A stretch of 64,000 bases of DNA from the NCBI RefSeq assembly GCF_023715205.1, contig NZ_JAMBNR010000010.1, forward strand, positions 179,949 to 243,948. The letters run 5' to 3'. The DNA comes from Mesobacillus maritimus. GTDB taxonomy: Bacteria > Bacillota > Bacilli > Bacillales > Cytobacillaceae. The notes beneath the pieces were generated by a model. That model did not search any database and was not told where the DNA came from. It saw nothing but the letters and a program-made list of their open reading frames with translations. Shown here piece by piece: positions 45,347 to 56,140 of this stretch (position 1 is the stretch's first letter; every line of letters begins with the position of its first letter). The position numbers and the translations under genes are program-made.

Positions 45347-45953
45347 AGTTATTCAACTCTGTTTTTCTAATTGGCAGACGCCATCCGTGTGTATAGGAGT
45401 AAACCCGAAGTGCGGTGATGCCGATAAAGAGACTATAGAGCTCTAGCGGAGACTCTAGCCAATTTAGCCCGATTAATAGTCCGGCTAATACGGCCCATAT
45501 GGCATAGACTTCCGACCGAAAAACGAGAGGCTTCCGTCCAGCTAAGAGGTCGCGGACCATTCCGCCGCCACTACCTGTCAGCACCGCAGCGATAATAACA
45601 GCGGCTAACGGATGGTTCATTTCCGTTGCGAAAAGAGCACCTTGAATCGCGAAAGCAGAAAGGCCAATAGCATCAGTAAAGTTTCCCCATTTCCTCCAAT
45701 GCTTTAATAACCTGGATGGAAAAAGGAAAACGATCGTGATGGCCAACAAGGCGATTGTGAAAAAGAGCCCCTGATCCCACAAAGCTGAAATGGGAACCCC
45801 GATGAGAAGATTCCGTATCGCTCCGCCGCCAAAAGCGGTCACGATCCCAAGCATGTAAACTCCGAAAATATCATATTCTTCTTCCATCGCGACAATGGCT
45901 CCGCTGATCGCAAAGGCAATGGTTCCAATCATACTTAAAACATCCCAAGTCAT
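45345..45953 (-). CDS. TRIC (trimeric intracellular cation) channel family protein
   Basis: Bacterial TRIC/UPF0126 membrane protein of 202 residues with two homologous three-helix repeats plus a final helix. The repeats carry AFGGGAIRNLLIG and GSGGGMVRDLLAG, the GGGxxRD-type kink motifs of the family. It probably forms a trimeric monovalent-cation channel; in B. subtilis the relative is YvgT-like, not at this locus. GGGGAGG precedes the ATG by nine bases. It is a single gene facing spoVK. Confidence 0.9.
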   Translation of the reverse strand: MTWDVLSMIGTIAFAISGAIVAMEEEYDIFGVYMLGIVTAFGGGAIRNLLIGVPISALWDQGLFFTIALLAITIVFLFPSRLLKHWRKWGNFTDAIGLSAFAIQGALFATEMNHPLAAVIIAAVLTGSGGGMVRDLLAGRKPLVFRSEVYAIWAVLAGLLIGLNWLESPLELYSLFIGITALRVYSYTHGWRLPIRKTELNN

Positions 45954-46278
45954 AACCGCAACCTCCCCTCTAAGGTATAATACACATTCCTATCTAAAAC
46001 GAGTTACGTTGATTTCTCATAAAATAAATCTAAATCTATCTGATTTTATCACCTCTTCCCCCTTTTTAGCTACCAATTACACAGATAAAGAAGGGTGAGA
46101 AAATTTTGGTTCATTGCTATTTTTTGGTATGATGAGTTCAGGTTCATGTTTGAACCGAGCGCAGGTGTAAATAATTTATTTCGCAAGCGTTTGTAAGTTA
46201 AGAAGGAATGATAGTTTAAACAGGAAATGCAAACAATGGAATAATAGCCAATACATATGATGAAAGGTGGAATCTGTT
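45954..46278. other. Divergent intergenic region between the TRIC gene and hflX
   Basis: About 325 bases with no gene or strong hairpin seen. It ends with the hflX ribosome binding site AAAGGTGG (46263-46270). Confidence 0.5.
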
Positions 46279-47541
46279 TTGGAACAGAAACGAGATTCTG
46301 AAAAAGCCATCCTGGTCGGCTGTCAAACGCCGCTAACGGATGATCTGCGTTCTCAATATTCAATGGATGAACTTGCTTCATTAACAGAAACGGCTCAAGG
46401 CGAAGTGCTAATGTCTGTCATGCAGAAGCGAGAACGAATTCATCCGTCTACTTATATAGGAAAAGGAAAAGTCGAGGAACTCAAAGCGTTGGTAGATGAG
46501 CTTGAGGTTGACCTCATCATTTTCAATGACGAATTGTCACCAAGTCAAATCCGGAATTTGTCCAAGGATCTCGAAGTCAGGATTATCGATCGTACACAGT
46601 TAATTCTGGACATCTTTGCGCGGCGAGCTCGTTCAAAGGAAGGAAAGCTACAAGTAGAGCTGGCTCAACTTCAATATTTGCTGCCTCGCTTAATGGGTCA
46701 AGGTACCGCGCTATCGCGATTAGGTGCCGGAATTGGGACGAGGGGACCTGGGGAAACAAAACTAGAGTCTGACCGTCGTCATATCCGTAGAAGAATCGAC
46801 GATATTAAAGGACAACTGGCCGTGATTGTTCAACATCGCGACAGATACCGCGAACGTCGCAAGAAAAACAAAGCCTTTCAAATTGCTTTGGTTGGATATA
46901 CAAATGCAGGGAAGAGTACACTGTTCAACCGGTTAACTGAGGCAGATTCTTATGAAGAAAATCAATTGTTTGCAACGCTTGATCCGATGACTCGGAAAGT
47001 CATTCTTCCGAGTGGTTTTAGCGTACTGATGACGGACACCGTTGGATTTATTCAAGATTTGCCAACAACACTGGTTGCTGCCTTCCGTTCAACATTAGAA
47101 GAAGTGAGCGAAGCGGATTTGCTATTACATGTTGTGGATATGTCCAATCAAGATTATTTTTCACATGAAAAAACGGTCAATAAACTGTTAGAAGATTTGG
47201 AAGTTAACCAAATTCCACAAATTACGGTTTATAATAAAAAGGATATTGCCCACCCTGACTTTGTCCCTGTGGCAGATACCGAAACAGCGTTTATTAGTGC
47301 GTTTTCAGATGAAGATCGCGATAATTTAAAAAGAAAAATCGAAGAATCGATCATTAGTCAAATGGAAGCTTTTCATGTGTTGGTTCCTTCTGGAGAAGGA
47401 AAACTATTGTCTCAGTTAAAAAATGAAACCATTTTGAGAGAACTTACTTTTGATGAAGAACAACAAGGATATCGTTGTCGAGGGTACGCCTTAAAAGACC
47501 ATCAAGTGTCAGGGCAACTAAATAAATACTCAGTAAGATAG
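46279..47541 (+). CDS. hflX: Ribosome-associated GTPase HflX
   Basis: GTPase that binds the 50S subunit and rescues stalled ribosomes. The N-terminal HflX domain (about 1-185) includes [14 protein letters not shown] and [16 protein letters not shown]. The GTPase domain has G1 GYTNAGKST, the FATLDPMTR switch, G3 [10 protein letters not shown] and G4 YNKKD. Start TTG 46279 is preferred, eight bases after AAAGGTGG; total 420 residues, family length. The B. subtilis ortholog is ynbA, next to ynbB as here. Confidence 0.95.
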   Translation: MEQKRDSEKAILVGCQTPLTDDLRSQYSMDELASLTETAQGEVLMSVMQKRERIHPSTYIGKGKVEELKALVDELEVDLIIFNDELSPSQIRNLSKDLEVRIIDRTQLILDIFARRARSKEGKLQVELAQLQYLLPRLMGQGTALSRLGAGIGTRGPGETKLESDRRHIRRRIDDIKGQLAVIVQHRDRYRERRKKNKAFQIALVGYTNAGKSTLFNRLTEADSYEENQLFATLDPMTRKVILPSGFSVLMTDTVGFIQDLPTTLVAAFRSTLEEVSEADLLLHVVDMSNQDYFSHEKTVNKLLEDLEVNQIPQITVYNKKDIAHPDFVPVADTETAFISAFSDEDRDNLKRKIEESIISQMEAFHVLVPSGEGKLLSQLKNETILRELTFDEEQQGYRCRGYALKDHQVSGQLNKYSVR

Positions 47542-47554
47542 GAGAAACCGCAGC

Positions 47555-48826
47555 ATGTTTTCACAGTTAAACTCTGGAGATCAGTTAAAACCTCTTGTGG
47601 AGGAGGTTGAACAGCAAGTCTCTGAAATACATAAACAAATCGATGAGCGCATCGACTTCAATCAATTTCGTGTACTACAAAGCTTTCAAAAGCATCGAGT
47701 GAGTGATTCTCATTTTATGCCTTCAACAGGCTATGGTTACGATGATATCGGGCGCGATACGTTAGAAAGGATCTATGCCGATGTATTCGGTGGGGAAGCG
47801 GGTCTCGTAAGACCACAAATCATTTCTGGCACACATGCCATTTCGATTGCTCTTTTTGGGATACTACGCCCTGGGGATGAGCTTTTATATATGACCGGAA
47901 AGCCTTATGATACTTTAGAGGAAATTGTCGGGATTCGTGGGGACGGGAATGGCTCCTTAAAGGAATTTGGCATTTCTTATGATTCAGTCGCTTTAACAAG
48001 TGAAGGGGGCATTGATTGGCAAGCGGTAGAAAAGGCCATCAAACCCAACACGAAAATGATTGGCATACAGCGTTCAAAAGGGTATGCAACTAGACCTTCT
48101 TTCACTGTTGCGGAGATTGGCGAAATGGTACGGTTTGTAAAAGAGATTAAATCGGACGTCGTTGTGTTTGTGGATAATTGTTATGGGGAATTTGTGGAGG
48201 AACAAGAACCTTGCCATGTTGGTGCAGATTTAATCGCAGGGTCATTAATCAAGAACCCAGGAGGCGGGATTGCGAAGACTGGTGGCTATCTAGTTGGGAA
48301 ACAGGAATTTGTCGATGCTTGTTCCTATCGGATGACCTCTCCAGGTATTGGTGCTGAGGCGGGTGCTTCTCTCTATGCTTTACAGGAAATGTATCAAGGA
48401 TTCTTTATGGCTCCACATATCGTCGGGCAAGCGTTGAAAGGGGCGGTCTTTACTGCTGCGATGCTTGAACGCTGTGGAATGAATTCCTCACCAAAGTGGA
48501 ATGCGGACAGAACGGATTTGATTCAATCTGTTCAATTTGATGATCGTGACAAAATGGTTGCGTTTTGTCAGGCGATTCAATTTGCTTCCCCGATTAATTC
48601 GCATGTAACTCCGTATCCAAGCTATATGCCTGGTTATGAAGATGATGTCATTATGGCGGCCGGTACGTTTATTCAAGGTGCCAGTATCGAATTAACCGCT
48701 GACGGTCCAACTCGTCCACCGTATGTGGCTTATGTGCAAGGTGGATTAACTTACTCCCATGTGAAAATGGCTGTATGTATTGCTTTGGATCATATGGTGA
48801 CAAAAGGGTTAGTTCAGCTTGGTTAA
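47555..48826 (+). CDS. ynbB: PLP-dependent methionine gamma-lyase family protein YnbB
   Basis: Fold-type I pyridoxal-phosphate enzyme of the YnbB/aluminium-resistance family, 423 residues. The FMPSTGYGYDD segment, the FVDNCYGEF aspartate strand and SLIKNPGGGI, whose lysine should hold the cofactor, are visible. The gene starts 13 bases after hflX with GGAGAAACC upstream, so it is probably co-transcribed. C-S lyase activity is assigned by the family, not shown here. Confidence 0.93.
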   Translation: MFSQLNSGDQLKPLVEEVEQQVSEIHKQIDERIDFNQFRVLQSFQKHRVSDSHFMPSTGYGYDDIGRDTLERIYADVFGGEAGLVRPQIISGTHAISIALFGILRPGDELLYMTGKPYDTLEEIVGIRGDGNGSLKEFGISYDSVALTSEGGIDWQAVEKAIKPNTKMIGIQRSKGYATRPSFTVAEIGEMVRFVKEIKSDVVVFVDNCYGEFVEEQEPCHVGADLIAGSLIKNPGGGIAKTGGYLVGKQEFVDACSYRMTSPGIGAEAGASLYALQEMYQGFFMAPHIVGQALKGAVFTAAMLERCGMNSSPKWNADRTDLIQSVQFDDRDKMVAFCQAIQFASPINSHVTPYPSYMPGYEDDVIMAAGTFIQGASIELTADGPTRPPYVAYVQGGLTYSHVKMAVCIALDHMVTKGLVQLG

Positions 48827-48873
48827 GTAAAATAATAAAAACAGTTTTATGATCTTTAGTTCTGACAATTTAT

Positions 48874-48902
48874 AAAGCTCGTCAATTGGCGGGCTTTCTT
48901 TT
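48874..48902 (+). terminator. Intrinsic terminator of hflX-ynbB; recurrent CTCG...GGCG hairpin, copy 3
   Basis: AAAGCTCGTC and GGCGGGCTTT pair with G-U pairs around AATT and are followed by CTTTTAT. It shares the loop-flanking sequence GTCAA.TGGCG with 24829-24855 and is close to 17221-17244. Confidence 0.72.
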
Positions 48903-49008
48903 ATGCATTCGAATAAAAATTACAACTGAATAAGCTAGGTATCCCAAAGAATAACTTTATTAAGAGAATAGAGCTAGCGACCGAATTTAAACATATGGAA
49001 TGGGTACT

Positions 49009-49066
49009 ATTGCGTTAAAAACATCTTTAGGATTTGAACAAAAAACTTTATGATTACTGCCTTACT
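49009..49066 (+). repeat. Diverged copy of the 51-bp dispersed repeat
   Basis: ATTGCGTTAAAAA at the left matches the flank of the reverse-strand copy at 62707-62757 and extends the shared region; the TTTAGGATTTGAACAA core and ACTTTATGA follow. It lies in the glnR upstream region. Confidence 0.6.
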
Positions 49067-49128
49067 TTATGAGTTAAAATGGGGATTAAGTGGGAATTGC
49101 CCATCATTAAAAAGGCGATTAAAAACCA

Positions 49129-49145
49129 TGTCAGATTATCTTACA
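49129..49145. promoter_or_regulatory. GlnR/TnrA box, upstream site
   Basis: TGTCA-GATTATC-TTACA fits the consensus TGTNA-N7-TNACA at every fixed position. It lies six bases upstream of the -35 element of the glnR promoter. Confidence 0.85.
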
Positions 49146-49150
49146 TTTCA

Positions 49151-49179
49151 TTGACATGTTAGTTTACATTACATATAAT
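49151..49179 (+). promoter_or_regulatory. glnRA promoter with GlnR box filling the spacer
   Basis: TTGACA (49151-49156) and TATAAT (49174-49179) are both perfect with 17 bases between. The spacer is itself a perfect GlnR box, TGTTA-GTTTACA-TTACA (49157-49173). This matches the B. subtilis glnRA operator layout, where two boxes repress the operon when glutamine is plentiful. Confidence 0.93.
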
Positions 49180-49213
49180 AAAACTATCAAAAGGAGAAAG
49201 GAGAGAAATCAAA

Positions 49214-49621
49214 ATGGGCGGAAGCCAGATTCGCCGAAATATGCCATTGTTTTCAATCGGGATTGTCATGCAGCTGACGGATTTAACAGCAAGACAAATT
49301 CGATATTATGAGGAACATGGCTTGATTTCTCCAGCAAGAACAGAAGGCAATAAGCGTCTTTTTTCCTTAAACGATATTGACAAGTTACTTGAAGTCAAGG
49401 ATCTAATTGACCAAGGTGTCAATCTTGCTGGCATTAAACAAATCTTCAACGTGAAACAGCACAACGATGTAGCACCAAATGATGAAGACAACAAAGATGC
49501 AGAAAAAGTGCGAAAAGACCTTTCTGATGCTGAACTGAGAAAGCTTCTCCGAAAAGAATTACTTAGAGCTGGAAGGTTTCATAGGAATTCTGGACCAGGA
49601 GACCGGTCAAGATTCCATTAA
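49214..49621 (+). CDS. glnR: Nitrogen-responsive repressor GlnR
   Basis: MerR-family repressor of glnRA, activated through feedback-inhibited glutamine synthetase. The winged-helix domain (about residues 10-80) has [16 protein letters not shown] and the [11 protein letters not shown] segment. The C-terminal tail, which is autoinhibitory in B. subtilis, is present and basic. The 135 residues equal the family length. AAAGGAGAG lies upstream of the ATG. Two GlnR boxes precede the operon. Confidence 0.96.
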   Translation: MGGSQIRRNMPLFSIGIVMQLTDLTARQIRYYEEHGLISPARTEGNKRLFSLNDIDKLLEVKDLIDQGVNLAGIKQIFNVKQHNDVAPNDEDNKDAEKVRKDLSDAELRKLLRKELLRAGRFHRNSGPGDRSRFH

Positions 49622-49656
49622 CTTATTAAAATTTGAATATACTGGGAGGAACATGA

Positions 49657-50991
49657 ATGTCAAAGTATACTAGAGAAGATATCGTTCGTATGTCTAAAGA
49701 GGAAAATGTAAAATTCATCCGATTGCAGTTTACTGATATTTTAGGAACAATCAAAAACGTTGAGATTCCAGTTAGCCAACTTGACAAAGCGTTGGATAAT
49801 AAAATGATGTTTGATGGATCTTCGATTGAAGGGTTCGTCCGAATTGAAGAATCAGATATGTATTTAATTCCGGATTTAGATACTTGGGTAATTTTCCCTT
49901 GGACAGCAGAAAAAGGAAAAGTGGCTCGTTTGATTTGTGACATCTACAATCCAGATGGAACACCATTCTCAGGGGACCCACGCGCAAACCTAAAGCGTGT
50001 GTTAAAGGAAATGGAAGCAATGGGCTTCACAGATTTTAACTTAGGGCCTGAGCCAGAATTCTTCTTATTCAAATTGGATGAAAAAGGGGAACCCACTCTT
50101 GAACTGAACGATAACGGAGGATACTTTGACTTAGCTCCTACAGACCTTGGTGAAAACTGCCGTCGTGATATCGTGCTTGAACTAGAAGAAATGGGCTTTG
50201 AAATTGAAGCTTCTCACCATGAAGTAGCTCCTGGTCAGCACGAAATTGATTTCAAATATGCAGATGCGGTTACAGCTTGTGACTATATCCAAACATTCAA
50301 GCTTGTTGTAAAAACCATTGCTCGTAAACATGGACTACATGCGACATTTATGCCGAAACCATTATTCGGTGTGAATGGTTCAGGAATGCACATGAACCTT
50401 TCTCTATTCAGAAACGGTGAAAATGCATTCTTTGATCCAAACGCAAACCTTCAGTTGAGTGAAACAGCTGAGCAGTTCATCGCTGGAACGATCAAACACG
50501 CTACAGCGTTCACAGCCGTTACTAATCCAACAGTGAACTCTTATAAGCGTCTAGTACCAGGCTATGAAGCTCCATGTTATGTTGCGTGGTCTGCTCAAAA
50601 CCGTTCACCATTAATCCGTATCCCAGCTTCCCGTGGCTTAAGCACACGTGTTGAGGTACGTAGCGTAGACCCATCTGCGAACCCTTATCTAGCAATGGCT
50701 GTTCTTCTACAAGCTGGACTTGATGGAATCAAGAACAAGTTGACTCCTCCAGCACCAGTAGACCGAAACATCTATGTAATGGATAAAGAAGAGCGCGTAG
50801 AAGCAGGAATCGTCGATCTACCAGCAACTCTTTATGCGGCCCTTACTGAACTTCAGTCAAATGAAGTTATCTGTGCAGCATTAGGAGAGCACATCCTTGA
50901 ACACTTCGTAGAAGCAAAAGAAATCGAGTGGGATATGTTTAGAACGCAAGTGCACCCATGGGAGCGCGAGCAGTACATGAGCATGTACTAA
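49657..50991 (+). CDS. glnA: Glutamine synthetase type I-alpha
   Basis: ATP-dependent ligation of ammonia to glutamate; the feedback-inhibited form also controls GlnR and TnrA. The 444 residues equal B. subtilis GlnA, with no adenylylation-site insertion (type I-alpha). [15 protein letters not shown] contains the arginine used for glutamine feedback. The active-site segments [19 protein letters not shown] and the [12 protein letters not shown] region are intact. GGAGGAAC precedes the ATG; 35 bases after glnR, so the two form an operon. Confidence 0.98.
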   Translation: MSKYTREDIVRMSKEENVKFIRLQFTDILGTIKNVEIPVSQLDKALDNKMMFDGSSIEGFVRIEESDMYLIPDLDTWVIFPWTAEKGKVARLICDIYNPDGTPFSGDPRANLKRVLKEMEAMGFTDFNLGPEPEFFLFKLDEKGEPTLELNDNGGYFDLAPTDLGENCRRDIVLELEEMGFEIEASHHEVAPGQHEIDFKYADAVTACDYIQTFKLVVKTIARKHGLHATFMPKPLFGVNGSGMHMNLSLFRNGENAFFDPNANLQLSETAEQFIAGTIKHATAFTAVTNPTVNSYKRLVPGYEAPCYVAWSAQNRSPLIRIPASRGLSTRVEVRSVDPSANPYLAMAVLLQAGLDGIKNKLTPPAPVDRNIYVMDKEERVEAGIVDLPATLYAALTELQSNEVICAALGEHILEHFVEAKEIEWDMFRTQVHPWEREQYMSMY

Positions 50992-51000
50992 TAAATGACC

Positions 51001-51033
51001 CCCCCAGCACCCCAGTGGTGTTGGGGGTTTTTA
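51001..51033 (+). terminator. Intrinsic terminator of glnRA
   Basis: CCCCCAGCACC and GGTGTTGGGGG pair with one G-U pair around a five-base loop and are followed by TTTTT. Confidence 0.93.
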
Positions 51034-51070
51034 TTATGTGGAGGGTGGTTGGAGCGAAGGGAAATATCCT

Positions 51071-51236
51071 AACTATTGAGTATTGTAGGTGTAGGACAGA
51101 CAGGGACCGAGCGAGTGGAGAAGTGTCTAAGAAAGAGCCGTTGTGGGACAGAAGGAAAAGGTAAGCGGAAAAAGTGTCTAAGAAAGAATCGTTGAGGGAA
51201 AGAAAGAGAACTGTAAGCGAGAGAACTGTCTAATAA
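51071..51236. repeat. Tandem repeat of about 51 bp, roughly 3.3 imperfect units
   Basis: Units begin at about 51071, 51121, 51172 and 51224 (the last truncated). The unit opens AAGTGTCTAAGAAAGA, has a GTTG.GGGA middle and ends in a GTAAGCG segment. The first unit is more diverged. It lies behind the glnRA terminator in a region without genes; the rest of the 51034-51571 gap shows only an inverted repeat TAGGTAC/GTACCTA (51463-51497) and the lexA terminator. Confidence 0.75.
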
Positions 51237-51506
51237 TGTATAAATGCTCAATTGTTAGTCTGTCTAATACCGAGTTTCTGTGGAACAGGTATAGCAAAAA
51301 TACAACAAGAGATCGAGGTTCATAACAAGCTGTTTTAGGTCAGGGGGAAGGCAGAATGATAGAAAAGTGTTTAATAGAGCGTACTAGAATTTAAAATCAG
51401 TCTTAAAAGCAAATGTACAATATGCTACGAAGTAAAGCTAACTTCCCAAAGTAATGAAAACCTAGGTACCACCCACCCAAGCTTTGCATAGTACCTATAA
51501 GAATCG

Positions 51507-51562
51507 CATCAAAAAGAGCTTGTCCCATATTCATTACTGAATGGGACAAGCTCTTTTTGATA
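51507..51562 (-). terminator. Intrinsic terminator of lexA
   Basis: A perfect 18-bp stem, AAAAAGAGCTTGTCCCAT and its complement, with a 12-base loop. Its AT ends give T-runs on both strands; lexA on the minus strand ends nine bases away. Confidence 0.92.
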
Positions 51563-51571
51563 TGGATAGGA

Positions 51572-52195
51572 TTAGTGCATATGGCGGTAAACTCCGATTA
51601 CCTTACCTAGAATCGATACATTCCGAAGAATAATAGGTTCCATTGTAGGGTTCTCTGGTTGTAACCGAATAAAGTCCTTTTCTTTGAAGAATCGTTTTAC
51701 GGTAGCTTCATCTTCTTCTGTCATCGCAACTACAATTTCACCGTTATTGGCTGTTTGTTGTTGTTTTACGATGACATAATCTCCGTCAAGAATTCCTGCA
51801 TCGATCATACTTTCTCCCATAACTTCTAACATGAAAACTTGTTCCTCTGCAGGGACGAGAGTGTCGGGGAGTGGGAAGTATTCTTCGACATTTTCGATCG
51901 CTGTAATCGGTTGTCCAGCCGTAACTCTACCAACAACTGGGACGTTTATAATGCTATATTTTGGAGTTTGTAAATCTTGGTCCATTTCTAAAACTTCAAT
52001 TGCGCGAGGTTTAGTTGGGTCGCGACGGATAAGTCCCTTGCTTTCTAGGCGAGCTAAATGTCCGTGGACCGTGGAACTAGATGCAAGACCAACAGCCTCT
52101 CCGATTTCTCGAACAGAAGGTGGATAACCCTTTTTCTTTACCTCATCCTTAATGAAACTAAGGATGTCTTGCTGCCTTTTTGATAATTTTGTCAT
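51572..52195 (-). CDS. lexA: SOS repressor LexA
   Basis: Represses DNA-damage genes until RecA filaments trigger self-cleavage. The N-terminal winged helix (about 1-65) includes [14 protein letters not shown]. The cleavage site is A93-G94 in RVTAGQP; the serine-lysine dyad is S129 (MGESMIDAG) and K144 (YVIVKQ). ATG 52195 follows GGGGTG and gives 207 residues, close to B. subtilis (205). Its promoter overlaps LexA boxes, so it is autoregulated, and it is divergent from yneA. Confidence 0.97.
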   Translation of the reverse strand: MTKLSKRQQDILSFIKDEVKKKGYPPSVREIGEAVGLASSSTVHGHLARLESKGLIRRDPTKPRAIEVLEMDQDLQTPKYSIINVPVVGRVTAGQPITAIENVEEYFPLPDTLVPAEEQVFMLEVMGESMIDAGILDGDYVIVKQQQTANNGEIVVAMTEEDEATVKRFFKEKDFIRLQPENPTMEPIILRNVSILGKVIGVYRHMH

Positions 52196-52227
52196 TTTCA
52201 CGCACCCCATTTTATATTCCTATGGTT

Positions 52228-52256
52228 ATTATAACACGTATGTTCGTATGGTACAA
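52228..52256 (-). promoter_or_regulatory. lexA promoter with overlapping SOS box
   Basis: On the minus strand TTGTAC and TATAAT are separated by exactly 17 bases. A LexA-box-like sequence (52233-52246, minus strand CGAACATACGTGTT) occupies the spacer, indicating autorepression. Confidence 0.75.
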
Positions 52257-52333
52257 ACATAAGTTCGAATTTTTTATTGACAAGAAACAAGTGTTCGCAT
52301 TATAATAAAATCAAATAAACGAACATATATTCT
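52233..52333. promoter_or_regulatory. Cluster of four LexA-box-like sites between lexA and yneA
   Basis: Sites at 52233-52246, 52254-52267 (CAAACATAAGTTCG, one mismatch to the consensus), 52284-52297 (GAAACAAGTGTTCG) and 52320-52333 (CGAACATATATTCT). The first and third lie within the lexA and yneA promoters. B. subtilis has a similar multi-site lexA-yneA control region. Confidence 0.78.
52277..52306 (+). promoter_or_regulatory. yneA promoter with SOS box in the spacer
   Basis: TTGACA (52277-52282) and TATAAT (52301-52306), both perfect, are 18 bases apart. The LexA-box-like site 52284-52297 lies between them. Confidence 0.8.
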
Positions 52334-52349
52334 TATTGGGGTGGGCGAA

Positions 52350-53367
<1,018 letters not shown>

Positions 53368-53469
53368 ATCTATTCCCTGAAAACTAGACGCAGTGCGCAA
53401 ATCTTGTAAAACAGGACGATATCCCGTAAAATAGCTTCTATGTAAACTTTTTAATAAAGGAGCTTTTTA

Positions 53470-53709
53470 ATGCTTTCTAAGGATAAACTTGCAAGAATTA
53501 ATGAGTTAGCGAACAAGTCCAAAACAACTGGTCTTACACAAGAAGAGGCGAAGGAACAATCCGTGCTTCGTGCAGAATATTTGCGAACGTTCAGATCGTC
53601 AATGGTGAATACATTGAAAGGTGTTACGATTGTAGATCCTCTTGGAAATGATGTAACACCAAAAAAGTTAAAAGAAGCACAAAAGAGAGATAAAAAAAAT
53701 CTACATTAA
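53470..53709 (+). CDS. ynzC: DUF896 protein YnzC
   Basis: Small basic 79-residue protein, DUF896 family, third gene of the SOS operon in B. subtilis. The family core ARINELANKSKTTGLTQEEA and the helical TVVRAEYLRTFRSS-like segment form a helical hairpin; the C-terminus is lysine-rich. AAAGGAG precedes the ATG. Function unknown to me. Confidence 0.93.
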   Translation: MLSKDKLARINELANKSKTTGLTQEEAKEQSVLRAEYLRTFRSSMVNTLKGVTIVDPLGNDVTPKKLKEAQKRDKKNLH

Positions 53710-53732
53710 TTCTATAGAGAGTCGAAGGTTAG

Positions 53733-53762
53733 GAGCCAAACCTACCTTGGCTCTCTTTTTTT
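53733..53762 (+). terminator. Intrinsic terminator of the yneA operon
   Basis: GAGCCA and TGGCTC pair around a nine-base loop and are followed by TCTTTTTTT. Confidence 0.82.
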
Positions 53763-53992
53763 ACCAATTTTTTCCTTGAAATGGAGTAAGGCGCTTGCAT
53801 TTTCCTTATTTTTTGAAACATTCATGAAAAGTACATAATCCCTATAAACGTACATAGAACAGACTTTTTTCGGGAAAATAAGAGAGTGTTCGGCAAATTT
53901 TTTCTATTTTTTTATGTGTGATTTGTTGAATAAATAAGACAACCACTATAATATTAAGATTGTATGTAGTTTACTAAGAAAGGATGTATCTA

Positions 53993-55993
53993 ATGTTCGA
54001 TAAAATTGATACACTGTCCATCGATTCAATTCGTACCCTATCGATTGACGCAATTGAGAAAGCAAACTCTGGGCATCCAGGAATGCCTATGGGCGCAGCT
54101 CCAATGGCATACACACTTTGGACTCGTTTTATGAATCATAATCCTAAAAATCCTGATTGGTTAAACCGTGACCGTTTTGTTTTATCCGCTGGTCATGGCT
54201 CCATGTTGTTATATAGTTTACTTCATTTATCAGGCTATGGCTTAACAATGGATGACATCAAGGAGTTCCGTCAATGGGGAAGTAAAACTCCAGGACATCC
54301 AGAGTTTGGTCATACAGTAGGTGTTGAAGCTACAACTGGACCTCTAGGTCAAGGTGTTGCGATGGCAGTTGGAATGGCAATGGCAGAGCGCCATCTAGCA
54401 GCGGTATATAATAAAGATCAATACGAAATTGTGAATCACTTTACATATAGCATTTGTGGAGATGGTGACCTAATGGAGGGTGTTTCAGCAGAAGCCGCTT
54501 CTTTAGCAGCCCATCTAAAACTTGGTCGCTTAGTGGTTATGTACGATTCCAATGATATTTCTCTTGATGGAGATTTAGATAAATCTTTCTCTGAAAGTGT
54601 AGAAGGTCGTTTCAAAGCTTATGGATGGCAATACATCCGTGTTGAAGATGGAAACAACCTTGAAGAAATTGCGAAAGCTCTTGAAGAAGCAAAGAGCGAT
54701 TTGGATCGTCCAACTTTAATCGAAGTAAAAACCATCATTGGTTACGGATCTCCAAACCTATCAGGTAAATCTGATGTACACGGTGCTCCACTTGGTGCAG
54801 ATGAGTTGAAATTAACAAAAGAAGCTTATAAGTGGACATTTGAAGAAGATTTCCACGTACCACAAGAAGTTTACGAAAACTTTGAAAAACAAATTGTGGA
54901 AAAAGGACAGTCTTCAGAACAAGAGTGGAATGAACTCTTTAGCAAATATAAAGCTGAATATCCTGAATTAGCGGCTCAATTTGAAGCAGCTTCAAGAGGA
55001 GAGCTACCTGAAGGATGGGAAAATGAACTTCCTGTTTATGAAGAAGGTAAGAGCTTAGCAAGCCGTGCTTCTTCTGGTGAAGCACTAAATGCAGTTGCAA
55101 AAGCAGTTCCTTTCTTCGTTGGTGGTTCAGCTGACTTAGCAGGATCAAACAAAACCATGATCAAAGGTTCCGGCGATTTCTTCCCAGGTTCTTATGAAGG
55201 ACGGAATATCTGGTTTGGTGTACGTGAGTTTGCAATGGGTGCCGCAATGAACGGGATGGCTCTTCACGGCGGAGTGAAAATCTTTGGCGGAACATTCTTC
55301 GTGTTCTCTGATTATTTACGCCCAGCGATTCGTCTTGCAGCGTTAATGGGACTTCCTGTTACGTATGTGTTCACACATGACAGTATCGCGGTTGGTGAAG
55401 ATGGTCCAACACATGAGCCTGTAGAACAACTTGCTGCATTACGTGCAATGCCAAATCTTGGAGTGATCCGTCCAGCAGATGGAAATGAAACGGCTGCGGC
55501 TTGGAGAGTAGCAGTTGAATCAAAAGATAAGCCAACTGTTTTGGTGTTAACTCGTCAAAACCTTCCTACCATCAAAGATACAGACAAGAATGCTTATGAA
55601 GGAGTCTCTCGTGGAGCATATGTGATTTCTCCAGTCGAGAATCCACAAGCTTTATTGCTTGCATCTGGATCAGAAGTAGGATTAGCGGTAAAAGCTCAAG
55701 AAGCACTCGCCAACGAAGGGATCCAAGTTTCTGTTGTCAGCATGCCATCATGGGATCGCTTTGAGCAACAATCGAAGGAATACAAACAATCTGTTATTCC
55801 TAAATCAGTGAAGAAACGTCTTGGAATCGAAATGGGCTCTTCTTTAGGATGGCACCGTTATGTTGGGGATGAAGGCGAAGTACTAGCAATTGATACATTT
55901 GGTGCTTCAGCTCCTGGTGAAAAAATCATGAAAGAATACGGCTTCTCTGTTGAAAATGTTGTATCTCGTGTGAAAGCTTTATTAGAAAACTAA
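53993..55993 (+). CDS. tkt: Transketolase
   Basis: Thiamine-diphosphate enzyme of the pentose phosphate pathway that moves two-carbon units between sugar phosphates. The cofactor motif [17 protein letters not shown] to YDSND, the GHPGMPMGA and GHGSMLLY segments and the pyrimidine-domain [13 protein letters not shown] glutamate segment are intact. ATG 53993 gives 666 residues, the family size; an ATG nine bases upstream overlaps the ribosome binding site region. It follows ynzC as in B. subtilis. A possible promoter is TTGTTG/TATAAT (53923-53952, 18-base spacer). Confidence 0.97.
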   Translation: MFDKIDTLSIDSIRTLSIDAIEKANSGHPGMPMGAAPMAYTLWTRFMNHNPKNPDWLNRDRFVLSAGHGSMLLYSLLHLSGYGLTMDDIKEFRQWGSKTPGHPEFGHTVGVEATTGPLGQGVAMAVGMAMAERHLAAVYNKDQYEIVNHFTYSICGDGDLMEGVSAEAASLAAHLKLGRLVVMYDSNDISLDGDLDKSFSESVEGRFKAYGWQYIRVEDGNNLEEIAKALEEAKSDLDRPTLIEVKTIIGYGSPNLSGKSDVHGAPLGADELKLTKEAYKWTFEEDFHVPQEVYENFEKQIVEKGQSSEQEWNELFSKYKAEYPELAAQFEAASRGELPEGWENELPVYEEGKSLASRASSGEALNAVAKAVPFFVGGSADLAGSNKTMIKGSGDFFPGSYEGRNIWFGVREFAMGAAMNGMALHGGVKIFGGTFFVFSDYLRPAIRLAALMGLPVTYVFTHDSIAVGEDGPTHEPVEQLAALRAMPNLGVIRPADGNETAAAWRVAVESKDKPTVLVLTRQNLPTIKDTDKNAYEGVSRGAYVISPVENPQALLLASGSEVGLAVKAQEALANEGIQVSVVSMPSWDRFEQQSKEYKQSVIPKSVKKRLGIEMGSSLGWHRYVGDEGEVLAIDTFGASAPGEKIMKEYGFSVENVVSRVKALLEN

Positions 55994-56000
55994 AATAACC

Positions 56001-56034
56001 AAGAATGGAGGCAGCTGTCTCCATTCTTTTTTTG
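56001..56034 (+). terminator. Intrinsic terminator of tkt
   Basis: AAGAATGGA and TCCATTCTT pair around a ten-base loop and continue into T-rich sequence. Confidence 0.9.
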
Positions 56035-56094
56035 ATTTAGGTAAAGATCAAACTGTTTATGTCTTTACCAGTAGTAGAGCTTTTATTATCCAAA

Positions 56095-56136
56095 AACAAA
56101 AAAAAACGACTCGATTGAAATCAACGAGTCGTTTTC
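56095..56136 (-). terminator. Intrinsic terminator of the DUF3231 gene
   Basis: AAAACGACTCG and CGAGTCGTTTT pair perfectly around an 11-base loop; on the minus strand a long T-rich run follows. It lies about five bases beyond the stop codon. Confidence 0.9.
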
Positions 56137-56140
56137 TATA

